From contig DDBL01000009.1 in the NCBI GenBank assembly GCA_002333425.1, positions 1-16,333 on the forward strand: a stretch of 16,333 nt of DNA, given 5' to 3'. This DNA comes from Leptospiraceae bacterium UBA2033 (lineage in GTDB: Bacteria > Spirochaetota > Leptospiria > Leptospirales > Leptospiraceae). Position numbers and translations under genes: made by a program. The notes beneath the pieces are model-generated. The model saw nothing but the letters and a program-made list of their open reading frames with translations. It was not told where the DNA came from and did not search any database. Shown here piece after piece: positions 1 through 7,641 of this stretch; the stretch's first letter is position 1; every line of letters begins with the position of its first letter.

Positions 1-42
1 CAGGCTCTGGATGACATTAGACCAATTTTGCAACAAGTCTAA
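1..42 (+). CDS. possible C-terminal end of an upstream gene (partial)
   Basis: Frame 1 is open from the window edge and reads QALDDIRPILQQV before a TAA stop at 40-42. The peptide is a plausible helical protein C-terminus and ends before non-coding-looking sequence, but thirteen residues are too few to identify a family. A small inverted repeat (ttatgg/ccataa, 45-58) follows the stop, without a T-run. Frame 2 is also open to position 58, so the assignment is weak. Confidence 0.3.
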   Translation, partial: QALDDIRPILQQV

Positions 43-112
43 TATTATGGAACCATAACTAAGACTAAATTACTACCATAGACATTCTAATATGAAATAG
101 ACTCTCTTAGAT

Positions 113-140
113 TCTCTCCGTGTCTCTGTGCCTCTGTGGC
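113..140 (+). repeat. dispersed 'ctctgtg' repeat, copy A
   Basis: The stretch is built from degenerate 8-9 nt units (tctccgtg, tctctgtg, cctctgtgg). Its right-hand 22 nt (gtgtct...tggca, to 141) recur on the opposite strand at 1020-1041 with one mismatch, and a related copy lies at 13401-13427. It lies 95 bp upstream of the SRD5A-like gene and is inverted relative to copy B, so A and B bracket that gene. From memory, repeats of this kind are scattered between genes in Leptospira and many unrelated bacteria; that is not verified here. Confidence 0.75.
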
Positions 141-235
141 AAACCGCACCGAGTAGTTACAATTAGACAATGATGATGTTTAAGCTTACCGAATAAAAGG
201 AATGATGAATTAAAAATAGATAGGAGAATGACAGA

Positions 236-1009
236 ATGAATGTAATTTTTGAAAATGACTTGAATACAATTTCGTGGTTTCGCTTTGTTATCTGCTTGGT
301 AAGTGGATTGATTTTCTTTTATTTTGAATACACTAAAAAATTTCAATTGTCTTATAGTAAGTTTAATTCCAAAGGAGATCTGGATTCTAAAAAGGGAATG
401 TTTTTGATTTACTTTTTGCCCCTTCTTACCTACGTTTATTTTTATTTGAAAACCCCAACTACCGATGCTTTGTATTATAAACTAATTTTTTTAGCGGTTA
501 CTCTTCATTTTGCGAAACGATGTTTAGAAGTTTTATTTTTGCATAAGTATTCAGGAAAAATTTCTATTCTAACTACAGTATTTATCACATGGGCGTATTC
601 TTCGATAGCCTATTCGATTCATGAATCAGTCAATACATTAACAAGTCCTGATATGGTAGAATCAGGTATAAATGGTTCTCTCTATTTTGGATTTTCTCTA
701 TTTTTACTTGGACAAATTTCTAATCTCTACCACCATATTCTCCTTCGCAAACTAAGAAACAATGCAGTAAAAGAATACAAAATTCCACAAGGTGGTTTAT
801 TTTCCTTTGTTAACTGTCCTCATTATCTAAGTGAAATTGTTGCTTGGATTGGAATTGCCATCATGACAAAATACTTAATCGTATTTGGTCTCACATTCGT
901 AATGGCATCTTACTTAGTTGGAAGAAGCATTAACACCACAAGATGGTACAAAGAAAAAATCCCAAACTTTCCAGTAGATAGAAAATCTATTATACCCTTC
1001 GTAATATAA
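236..1009 (+). CDS. SRD5A-like integral membrane reductase (polyprenol/steroid 5-alpha-reductase family)
   Basis: A 257-residue polytopic membrane protein with about six hydrophobic segments. The C-terminal half matches the 3-oxo-5-alpha-steroid 4-dehydrogenase domain: IPQGGLFSFVNCPHYLSE (183-200), then RWYKEKIPNFP (236-246) and a final PFVI. The HFAKRCLEVLFLH segment (91-103) resembles the HxxRRxxE region of SRD5A3/DFG10, and CPHYLSE resembles the SPxYLAE signature of that branch, so polyprenol-type reduction is at least as likely as a steroid substrate. Members use NADPH to reduce a C=C bond at the membrane; the substrate here is unknown. The ATG has an AGGAG at 222-226 with 9 nt spacing. 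The gene stands between inverted repeats A and B and has no obvious pathway partner nearby. The family call is fairly safe, the reaction is not. Confidence 0.75.
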   Translation: MNVIFENDLNTISWFRFVICLVSGLIFFYFEYTKKFQLSYSKFNSKGDLDSKKGMFLIYFLPLLTYVYFYLKTPTTDALYYKLIFLAVTLHFAKRCLEVLFLHKYSGKISILTTVFITWAYSSIAYSIHESVNTLTSPDMVESGINGSLYFGFSLFLLGQISNLYHHILLRKLRNNAVKEYKIPQGGLFSFVNCPHYLSEIVAWIGIAIMTKYLIVFGLTFVMASYLVGRSINTTRWYKEKIPNFPVDRKSIIPFVI

Positions 1010-1020
1010 AAAATAAATAT

Positions 1021-1047
1021 GCCACAGAGGCACAAAGACACAGAGGA
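1021..1047 (-). repeat. dispersed 'ctctgtg' repeat, copy B, carrying the RBS of the next gene
   Basis: On the minus strand this matches copy A over its best-conserved 22 nt with one mismatch. On the plus strand its last bases give GAGGA (1043-1047), placed 8 nt before the ATG at 1056, so the repeat appears to supply the Shine-Dalgarno sequence of the small PD-(D/E)XK-like gene. It begins 11 bp after the stop codon of the SRD5A-like gene. Confidence 0.75.
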
Positions 1048-1055
1048 AATTATAA

Positions 1056-1532
1056 ATGGCAAATAACAAAAATTTAAAATTTGTAGAATCTGAGATAAGG
1101 AAAATTTTTTTTGAAACATTTAATATAAAAGAAATGAAAGTTAATTCGTTACTTGGTACCAAGCCTGATGTTATTGGCAAAAAGGGAAAAGACTTATTTA
1201 TTGGAGAAATAACAGTCTCTGGATTTAGCGGTTATCAAAATAAGAATTTTCATATTGGAGCAACTCGTAAATTAGCCGATTCATTTATGAAGCTTTTCAT
1301 TTTGCAAAGTGAAAAAGTTTTAATCGAAAAAGAACTTAGTCTGGAAATTAATAATATTAATATTTGCTTTATTTATCCAGAAGAGTCAAAATTTATGCAA
1401 GCTTTAGGTTGGCGTGAAAAGATATTTGAGTTAGGTATATTACAAAAATATCCTATTGCCATTAAGCCAGAAATAAGAAAATTAATATTGGAAGACTTGA
1501 CAGTTGCAAGGCAGGAAGTCGGCAAAAAATAA
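1056..1532 (+). CDS. small protein with a degenerate PD-(D/E)XK nuclease-like motif
   Basis: A soluble 158-residue protein with no signal peptide or membrane segment. The segment KPDVIGKKGKDLFIGEITVSG (36-56) has the layout of a PD-(D/E)XK core: P37-D38 at the start of one strand, then E51-I-T53 about 13 residues later in a hydrophobic strand. The usual final lysine is threonine, so catalysis would need a displaced lysine (for example K44 or K45), or the protein may be inactive. Acidic E11 and E13 in the first helix could contribute to the site. The ATG is preceded by GAGGA from repeat B, and repeat D begins 10 bp after the stop, so the gene is tightly framed by dispersed repeats. No neighbouring methyltransferase or other restriction or toxin-antitoxin partner is visible. 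The fold is inferred from one motif; it could be an unrelated hypothetical protein. Confidence 0.6.
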   Translation: MANNKNLKFVESEIRKIFFETFNIKEMKVNSLLGTKPDVIGKKGKDLFIGEITVSGFSGYQNKNFHIGATRKLADSFMKLFILQSEKVLIEKELSLEINNINICFIYPEESKFMQALGWREKIFELGILQKYPIAIKPEIRKLILEDLTVARQEVGKK

Positions 1533-1542
1533 TTTCTAAAAA

Positions 1543-1572
1543 CATCGGTGTCCATCCGTGTTCATCGGTGGT
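1543..1572 (+). repeat. dispersed 'catccgtg' repeat, copy D
   Basis: Three tandem 10-nt units, catcggtgtc, catccgtgtt and catcggtggt, lie directly after the PD-(D/E)XK-like gene. The sequence differs from the A/B/C repeat but shares its architecture of short degenerate tandem units. It contains an in-frame GTG (1558) that would artificially extend the next gene into the repeat. Only one copy is present in this window, so its dispersed nature is recalled from other genomes rather than shown here. Confidence 0.6.
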
Positions 1573-1635
1573 AATCTTTTAAAGTTTTTAGTTTGCTTAT
1601 TTTGGAAAATGACAGATTTTGGCTATTGCACCCTT

Positions 1636-2706
1636 ATGGCAGGAAAAATCACACATATTGAAGTTTTAGCACAGGCTATAAAACATTTGGATCATGGAAC
1701 GCCTGAGCAAAGAGAGATTTCTCAATTGCTGCTGAGTCAATCTAATCGTAATTATGCGAATTCGGGAACGATTGCACCAGATATTTTTTACTATTATCAT
1801 ATTCTCTCTCCATCCAAGATAACATCCAAAGCACAGATCTGGGGTGATTTACATCATCATAAAAATGTAACAGAATTAGTTTTAAATTTTTTAGATCTAA
1901 TCATCGAAACAGAGGAAGGCAATTACCGTGATAGAATGATTGCATTTGTGCTCGGGTATATCTGTCATTGTGCGGTGGATGTAGTGACTCATCCTTATAT
2001 ATTTTTCATATCGGGTGATTATTATAGTAAGGATCCGGAAGTAAGTAGCCTTGCTCAGTACAATCATATGCGTGTAGAATTTGCGCTTGATTCCTATTTG
2101 TTAGATCATAGATGGGGAATGAGTCCTAAAGACTATGACTTCACTCACTATATTGATGTACGTAAAAGAGGAGTGAGTGGAATTAAAAAAATTGATCCTA
2201 TGATTTGGATTTTTTGGCTAGAGGCTTTGCGTTTAACGTTTCCAGATGAGTTCAAAACTAACTACATAGGTTCTGCTCGAAAAATTATTCCAGGTGATAT
2301 AATTAACGATTCTTATATTGGTTATATTCGGTTTAATGAAGTGTTAGATTCTAGAAACAATATCATGCGAAATTTCCTGAAGGCAGTAGATTATATTCCG
2401 TTCACGAAAAAAAAAGCCTCAACTTTACTTGTTCCCTTTAAAGACACAATTGATATGCGCATATTAAATTTTGAAGAGAAAGAATGGTTTTATCCTGCTG
2501 ATTCCAAACGCAAAAAAAATTCTTCTTTTATAACTCTTGTCAACCAAGCATCTATTTCTGCAAAAGAAGCAATTACCTATGCTTGGGGTTATCTAAAGGG
2601 AAACGTAAAAAGAGAGGCAATGATTAAGGAATATGGTGGTTATAATTTGGATACAGGGTTACGTTACCAGGGAGTTTCCGAAATGAAAGAGTTTGCACCT
2701 TTATGA
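1636..2706 (+). CDS. zinc-dependent phospholipase C-like protein
   Basis: A 356-residue protein of the zinc-dependent phospholipase C fold (PC-PLC/alpha-toxin N-domain, Pfam Zn_dep_PLPC). Candidate ligands occur in family order: H7, D49 (APD), H73-H75 (DLHHH), H111-xxx-D115 with H119 (CHCAVDVVTHP), and H144-xxx-E148 (HMRVE). The roughly 200-residue C-terminal part is unrecognised. The frame is open from a GTG at 1558, but that lies in repeat D. The ATG at 1609 (MTDFG) is possible; MAGKITHIE at 1636 is preferred because the domain starts there, although no clear RBS precedes it. No signal peptide is present, unlike secreted bacterial PLCs, so the protein may act inside the cell. Its TGA overlaps the start of the penicillin-binding protein gene (ATGA), pointing to coupled translation and a possible envelope role. 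Substrate unknown. Confidence 0.75.
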   Translation: MAGKITHIEVLAQAIKHLDHGTPEQREISQLLLSQSNRNYANSGTIAPDIFYYYHILSPSKITSKAQIWGDLHHHKNVTELVLNFLDLIIETEEGNYRDRMIAFVLGYICHCAVDVVTHPYIFFISGDYYSKDPEVSSLAQYNHMRVEFALDSYLLDHRWGMSPKDYDFTHYIDVRKRGVSGIKKIDPMIWIFWLEALRLTFPDEFKTNYIGSARKIIPGDIINDSYIGYIRFNEVLDSRNNIMRNFLKAVDYIPFTKKKASTLLVPFKDTIDMRILNFEEKEWFYPADSKRKKNSSFITLVNQASISAKEAITYAWGYLKGNVKREAMIKEYGGYNLDTGLRYQGVSEMKEFAPL

Positions 2707-5294
2707 AAAAAAATTATAATACTATAAGCACAAAATTCATAAATACCTTTTCCTATTTAGTAAATAGTTTATTCATCGGAAGTTATGCGTATTTTAAACT
2801 TGGTATTTTTTTATTGTTCCTTGGTTTAATCAATGTATTTTTGATAGTTGGATCTTTTGATGATTTGAGTTTAATTCCTAAAGCGATGGATTATGAAGTT
2901 CCTTCTACTTTGTATGGTGTAAATAAAGATGGAAAATACGAACCTATCGCAGAATTTTATCAATTCTCTAGAATTGTTTTAAACTTATCCGATTTCAAAG
3001 AAGAAGTTGATACACCGGATAAACGAAATAAGGTGCTACAGTGCTTTCTTTCTACTGAGGATAGTAATTTTTTTGAACATGTGGGATTGGATCTAAGGGG
3101 TATTATCCGCGCGTTTGCAGTAAATATTGTGGCGGGTAAAATCAAAGAAGGTGCATCGACCATTACCCAGCAAGTTGCCCGTTTAAAATTTCTAAATACA
3201 GATCGTTCCTTTATTCGTAAAGCTAGGGAAGCTTGGCTTGCTGTGCTTATGGAAATCTACTACGATAAAAATACGATTTTAGAAATGTATCTAAATGAAA
3301 TTCCACTTGGTCATGGGACGTTAGGAGTAGGAGCCGCAGCTAGATTTTATTTTAGAAAAGATATTCATTCACTAGGTTGGGGCGAAGCGGCATTACTCGC
3401 TAGTCTCACAACTCGCCCGAAAGAATTTAGCCCTTTGGTTAATCCAATGGTTTCATCCAATAAAGTCCGGGTTATTTTCATGAAGTTAGTGGAAAACGGG
3501 AAAATGGATGTTAAACGAGCAGAGTCTGAATACAAAAAATTTTCAGAGTATTACGCAAATCTAAATAGATCTCCAAATGATTCTGCTTATTCAGATAGAT
3601 TAAACCGATTTCCTTATTTTACTGAATACATTCGTCGTCTTTTAAAAAAACAAGTTAGTAATGAAGATTTATACAGTGGTGGATTAAAGGTATACTCCAC
3701 AATGAATATCCAACACCAGACCGAGGGCGAAAAAGCTTTATTTGAAGGACTAGCTGCTCAAACAAAAATATCCAACCAGAGAGCATTTAAAAATATAGAT
3801 GCATTCGATGACAAGTTTGGAGATTTATACAATGTAATTTCTCTCGTAAATGATGTGAATGATTTTAAATTCAAAATATCTAGAATAGAGAGAACGTTTA
3901 GAAGTGTTTATCAAGAAGAGTTAAGAGACAATTATGCGGCACTGAATTTAATCACCGGTTTAGATACAGTAGGCGCTGTTTTTGATGAGAACTATACTAA
4001 ACAAAGTACACAAGATCATCTATTGCCCGTAGAGGGGGGAATCGTGAGTATCCGCCCAGAAACTGGACATATAACTGCAATGGTTGGTGGGTCAGGTTTT
4101 CGATCCGACAACCAACAACTCAGACCAATTCAAGCATATAGACAACCTGGATCTTCTTTTAAGCCGCTTGTTTATGCTACTGTTCTAGACTTTTATGGCA
4201 AAAATCCAGAGAAGGAACCCGAGAAGAATGTTACAGCGTCTACTTTATTTTTGGATTCCCCATTACAATATTTAATGGAAGACGGGGATGAATGGTCTCC
4301 TGAAAATTATAGTGAAGAGTATTCGGGTTTCATGCGATTACGCGCTGCTTTAGAAAGTTCCAAAAACTCTGTAGCGATTCGAGTTGTTGAACATATTGGT
4401 CTAACGAATTTACTTCCAACTCTAACTGAATTACTTCGCATAAACAGAAGTATTCCCCGAAATTATTCTGTTGCACTAGGTACGTTTGAAATGACTCCAT
4501 TTGAATTAACTCGCGCCTATGCAACATTAGCCTCTGGTGGAAAAGAAGTATTTCCTATTTCAATCCTTTATATTACTGATAGCAAGGATAGAATGATAAA
4601 AGATTTTAGACCCGAACATGATAGCAAAGAGAGAAGACAAATTTTATCTAGAGAGGCAAGTCTTGTCATTACTAGCATGATGAGTGATGTAATCAAACAT
4701 GGAACAGGTAAAGCAGTATTAACTGCTGGACTCAAACGACCTGCAGCCGGAAAAACGGGAACTACTAATAATTTCCGAGATGCTTGGTTTGTTGGGTATA
4801 CTCCTGAGTTAGTTAGCTCTGTCTGGCTTGGTTATGATACAGGAACTATTTCATTAGGTAAGGGAATGTCAGGTGGAGTGGTTGCCACACCTATTTGGGG
4901 TAGGTATATGGCAAATGCCCTAAAAAATGAACCTTTCAAAGAATTTAATTTTGGATCTAACCTCAATATTGTGAGCCATAAGGTATGTAGCATTTCAGGC
5001 AAACTTCCCGGGAATCAGTGTTCCAAGACATATGAAGAAGTTTTCATAAAGGACACTTTAGGGAAAACAATATGCGAAGATCACAAAGGTTATAATCCTG
5101 AGATAGACATTCCACAGGATATTGTCAGTTTACCAACAAAAAACATTAGTCCTGTTAAAGAAAAGGAAATTGTCAAACCTAAAAAGAAAAAACCAGATTC
5201 TAAAATAGAACTTTCAGAAGTTAAGCCAGTCAAAACGGTAACGAAGAAAAAACCAAAGAAGAATATTTTCCAAGGAGATGAAAGGCTCGAATAA
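2703..5294 (+). CDS. class A penicillin-binding protein (PBP1A-type, bifunctional)
   Basis: An 863-residue peptidoglycan synthase that polymerises lipid II and cross-links stem peptides. It has a membrane anchor at about 30-50. The GT51 glycosyltransferase shows EDSNFFEHVG (119-128, catalytic E119), GASTITQQ (150-157), RKAREAWLAVLME (172-184) and LNEIPLG (197-203). The transpeptidase has SSFK (nucleophile S484, K487), SKN (553-555) and KTG (684-686), so both active sites look intact. After the catalytic domain come a short two-cysteine module near CSISGK and a lysine-rich tail (final ~50 residues, KKKP-type repeats), which probably contacts anionic polymer or partner proteins. Translation starts within the stop of the phospholipase-like gene (ATGA, 2703-2706). 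The LysM-M23 peptidase gene follows 141 bp later, so synthesis and hydrolysis genes sit together. Length is normal for the family. Confidence 0.95.
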   Translation: MKKNYNTISTKFINTFSYLVNSLFIGSYAYFKLGIFLLFLGLINVFLIVGSFDDLSLIPKAMDYEVPSTLYGVNKDGKYEPIAEFYQFSRIVLNLSDFKEEVDTPDKRNKVLQCFLSTEDSNFFEHVGLDLRGIIRAFAVNIVAGKIKEGASTITQQVARLKFLNTDRSFIRKAREAWLAVLMEIYYDKNTILEMYLNEIPLGHGTLGVGAAARFYFRKDIHSLGWGEAALLASLTTRPKEFSPLVNPMVSSNKVRVIFMKLVENGKMDVKRAESEYKKFSEYYANLNRSPNDSAYSDRLNRFPYFTEYIRRLLKKQVSNEDLYSGGLKVYSTMNIQHQTEGEKALFEGLAAQTKISNQRAFKNIDAFDDKFGDLYNVISLVNDVNDFKFKISRIERTFRSVYQEELRDNYAALNLITGLDTVGAVFDENYTKQSTQDHLLPVEGGIVSIRPETGHITAMVGGSGFRSDNQQLRPIQAYRQPGSSFKPLVYATVLDFYGKNPEKEPEKNVTASTLFLDSPLQYLMEDGDEWSPENYSEEYSGFMRLRAALESSKNSVAIRVVEHIGLTNLLPTLTELLRINRSIPRNYSVALGTFEMTPFELTRAYATLASGGKEVFPISILYITDSKDRMIKDFRPEHDSKERRQILSREASLVITSMMSDVIKHGTGKAVLTAGLKRPAAGKTGTTNNFRDAWFVGYTPELVSSVWLGYDTGTISLGKGMSGGVVATPIWGRYMANALKNEPFKEFNFGSNLNIVSHKVCSISGKLPGNQCSKTYEEVFIKDTLGKTICEDHKGYNPEIDIPQDIVSLPTKNISPVKEKEIVKPKKKKPDSKIELSEVKPVKTVTKKKPKKNIFQGDERLE

Positions 5295-5354
5295 TACTGC
5301 CGATACTAGTAAGTGTAATATAGTTGTTTTAAATTGAGTCGAATTTATAAAGGT

Positions 5355-5399
5355 CTTAGTATTTTTAAAAATACCTAAGTATCTGATGACTTTAGATAC
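5355..5399 (+). other. paired imperfect hairpins between the PBP and peptidase genes
   Basis: cttagtattttt at 5355-5366 pairs with aaaaatacctaag at 5367-5379 with one bulged c. A second small stem follows, gtatct (5379-5384) with agatac (5394-5399). Both are AT-rich and lack a trailing T-run, so they are not a classic terminator. They might attenuate or process the transcript. The rest of the 141-bp gap shows no clear promoter. Confidence 0.3.
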
Positions 5400-5435
5400 A
5401 GACAACTGATTAGATTTACAGACTTTAATTGCATT

Positions 5436-6530
5436 ATGATATTTCAAAAACCTAGAAAACTCCCCCACGGTAAAGAACTTCTTAGAACAGAAAAATTTAC
5501 TCTAATTTATTTAGGTGCGGGTAATCTACATTATTCTTTCATTGGAGAAAAAGGTTTGGTCTATGGGGATATTGATTTTAAAAAAAATCAGTTTAAAATT
5601 ATCCCTCTTCTAACGATAGCAACACTAATCACTTCTTACTTAGTTCTAGGAACTAATCCAACGTCTGCCATGATCGAACCTCCGGAAATTCTCCAAGAGG
5701 AAATAGTAGAAAACGATGAACGAGACAAACTTGCAAAAAATGCAGATGAGAATTATTTAAAACAAACTGAACAACAGAAATTAGCTATTATCAAATCATC
5801 TGACTCTTCGGATAAAGGAAGGTCAAAACCTATTTCTTATCGAGTAAAAGAAACAGATACGATGCAGTCTATTGCGTCTAACTTCAATGTTACGCCAGAG
5901 GCTATTCGGGAAACATCCAATTTAAAACCGACAGACAAAATTTTTCCTGGAACTTTACTGAGCATTCCAAATCGACGTGGTTTACTTTATAAGTTCAAAA
6001 ATGGGGATACACTTGCGAAAGTAGCGAGTACTTATAAAGTGAATGTTGATGAGATCATCGAAGAAAACAAGTTGGATGATTCAGATATTTTTCTTCCAGG
6101 ACAAAAGATTTTTTTACCAGGTGCAATTATTCCTGATCCAACGCCAGTTTGGTATTTGCCTGTAGCCTCAAGTATTATCACCTCCGGATTTGGATGGAGA
6201 TCCTATCCTAGATACCAATACCATGATGCATTAGACTTACGTGCCAACTATGAGCCAGTCCGTGCAGCAAGGTCGGGCAAAGTAATTTATAGTGGTTGGA
6301 TGGGTGGCTATGGAAACGTAGTAATCATCGAACATACTGGAGATCTAAAAACTCTATACGCACATAATTCCAAACTCTATGTCAGAGAGGGCGATTATGT
6401 TTTAGGTGGAAAAGTAATTTCTAGATCTGGATGTACTGGATATTGTTTTGGTGCACATTTGCATTTTGAAGTTATTAAAAATGACAAATCTGTTAATCCA
6501 ACTAGCTTTATTAAAGGTTTTAGCTTTTAA
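5436..6530 (+). CDS. membrane-anchored LysM-M23 peptidoglycan peptidase
   Basis: A 364-residue protein with a cytoplasmic N-terminal part (1-52), one transmembrane segment (about 54-73), an acidic linker, two LysM peptidoglycan-binding repeats (about 134-178 and 184-228), and a C-terminal M23/LytM endopeptidase domain (about 243-358). The zinc-site residues are present: H263-xxx-D267 (YHDALD), H310 (YAH) and HxH at H341/H343 (AHLHFE), so it should be an active endopeptidase rather than an EnvC-type activator. The basic cytoplasmic head before the anchor is unusual, since most family members begin with a signal peptide. No good RBS precedes the ATG, but no alternative start exists before the membrane segment. 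It lies 141 bp after the PBP gene, 30 bp before the next gene, and is probably part of an envelope gene cluster. Confidence 0.9.
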   Translation: MIFQKPRKLPHGKELLRTEKFTLIYLGAGNLHYSFIGEKGLVYGDIDFKKNQFKIIPLLTIATLITSYLVLGTNPTSAMIEPPEILQEEIVENDERDKLAKNADENYLKQTEQQKLAIIKSSDSSDKGRSKPISYRVKETDTMQSIASNFNVTPEAIRETSNLKPTDKIFPGTLLSIPNRRGLLYKFKNGDTLAKVASTYKVNVDEIIEENKLDDSDIFLPGQKIFLPGAIIPDPTPVWYLPVASSIITSGFGWRSYPRYQYHDALDLRANYEPVRAARSGKVIYSGWMGGYGNVVIIEHTGDLKTLYAHNSKLYVREGDYVLGGKVISRSGCTGYCFGAHLHFEVIKNDKSVNPTSFIKGFSF

Positions 6531-6560
6531 GATTTTTCTAATTCAAATAAGGGGCTACCC

Positions 6561-7634
6561 ATGAAAACACTCCTGTTGTTTCTTCTCATTTTAAATTTAT
6601 ATCATTGTGCATCTAAAGAAAAATCTTTGAAAGAAGAATTAAATTCTCGGATCGTTAATCCATATGATACCACACAGCCAGTTCGAGTTTTATTTTCTAC
6701 TTTGCGTAAGACTATATCGTCTGACGTTTCTTGTTCAAACACTTACTATTCGACACAGTTAGAACCAAATGAAAAGTATGGATCTTGTGAGGTGAATGTC
6801 CCATCCGAACACGACATTGGGAGTTTAGACCAAGAGACAACAGGCAGTAATGAAAAATTTTTTAAGATAGAAAATCATAAATCTATTCCAAATATAGATT
6901 CGTTAAAACAAGAAATTGCTTTGAATCCATTTCCTGAAATTATTGTTTTTGTTCATGGTTTTAATGTAAAGTTTGAAGAAGCGGTGTTACGCGCTGCACA
7001 AATTAAATATGATTTAAAGTTTGCGGGCGAAGTAGTATTATTCTCTTGGCCTGCCGGATCCGAAGATGGAGTTCTTAGCCAACTACTCATAAAAGGAACT
7101 TATCAAAATAATCTAACGAATGCGAAAGCTTCTATTTTTACATTTAAAAAATTTTTAACTGATTTAGAAAAAACAGAAAAGAAAATACATCTAATCGTTC
7201 ATTCGATGGGACACCAAGTTGTGTTGCCAGCAATGGCAAATATAAATAAAGATAGAATCATTCATGAAATGGTTTTGAACGCTCCTGATTTTGACTCGAA
7301 TGACTTTAGAGGAATTGTTGAGAATTTAAAAAAGTCTGCGGTTAGAGTGACTGTTTACTGCTCACCAGGGGATAATGCCTTAGTAGCCTCAAGTAAAGTA
7401 AATCAAAATAAAAGAGTAGGTTCTTGTGAAAAGTATCCGGGTATAGACATGATCAACGTAAATCCTGTTGATTCACCCGTTATGGGACTTGCTGGTCTTG
7501 GGCATGGTTATTATTCATCCAGACCAATTCTTACTGACCTCTACCAGCTTATACTAGGTCTTGAAGCAAAGAATCGTTTATTCCTTAGAAAATCCTCTCC
7601 AATGAATGGAGAAGATTATGTAATGAGACGATAA
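6561..7634 (+). CDS. alpha/beta-hydrolase lipoprotein (DUF900-like)
   Basis: A 357-residue predicted lipoprotein: short hydrophobic signal MKTLLLFLLILNLYHC with the modified cysteine at C16 in a loose spirochaete-type lipobox. The hydrolase core resembles the DUF900 family of serine hydrolases. It shows IIVFVHGFN (127-135), the FSWP strand (161-164), the nucleophile elbow VHSMGH with S215, a likely acid D271 in SPGDNAL, and H315 in GLGHGYY. The first elbow glycine is replaced by histidine (HxSxG layout is common in this family). Substrate is unknown; ester or lipid hydrolysis at the envelope is an inference. An AAGGGG at 6549-6554 lies 6 nt before the ATG. The next gene starts 7 bp after its stop, so they are very likely co-transcribed. 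Confidence 0.8.
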   Translation: MKTLLLFLLILNLYHCASKEKSLKEELNSRIVNPYDTTQPVRVLFSTLRKTISSDVSCSNTYYSTQLEPNEKYGSCEVNVPSEHDIGSLDQETTGSNEKFFKIENHKSIPNIDSLKQEIALNPFPEIIVFVHGFNVKFEEAVLRAAQIKYDLKFAGEVVLFSWPAGSEDGVLSQLLIKGTYQNNLTNAKASIFTFKKFLTDLEKTEKKIHLIVHSMGHQVVLPAMANINKDRIIHEMVLNAPDFDSNDFRGIVENLKKSAVRVTVYCSPGDNALVASSKVNQNKRVGSCEKYPGIDMINVNPVDSPVMGLAGLGHGYYSSRPILTDLYQLILGLEAKNRLFLRKSSPMNGEDYVMRR

Positions 7635-7641
7635 TGGAAGT

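Noticed and set aside
107..346. Minus-strand open frame of 79 codons across repeat A
   Set aside because: It includes repeat A (reading ...PQRHRDTERI) and overlaps the start of the reductase gene on the other strand; no protein-like features.
113..1572. CRISPR array from the repeats A, B and D
   Set aside because: The copies are not regularly spaced, are in different orientations and enclose whole genes.
1558..1635. GTG-initiated extension of the phospholipase-like gene
   Set aside because: The GTG and the first codons belong to repeat D; the family domain starts at the ATG at 1636.
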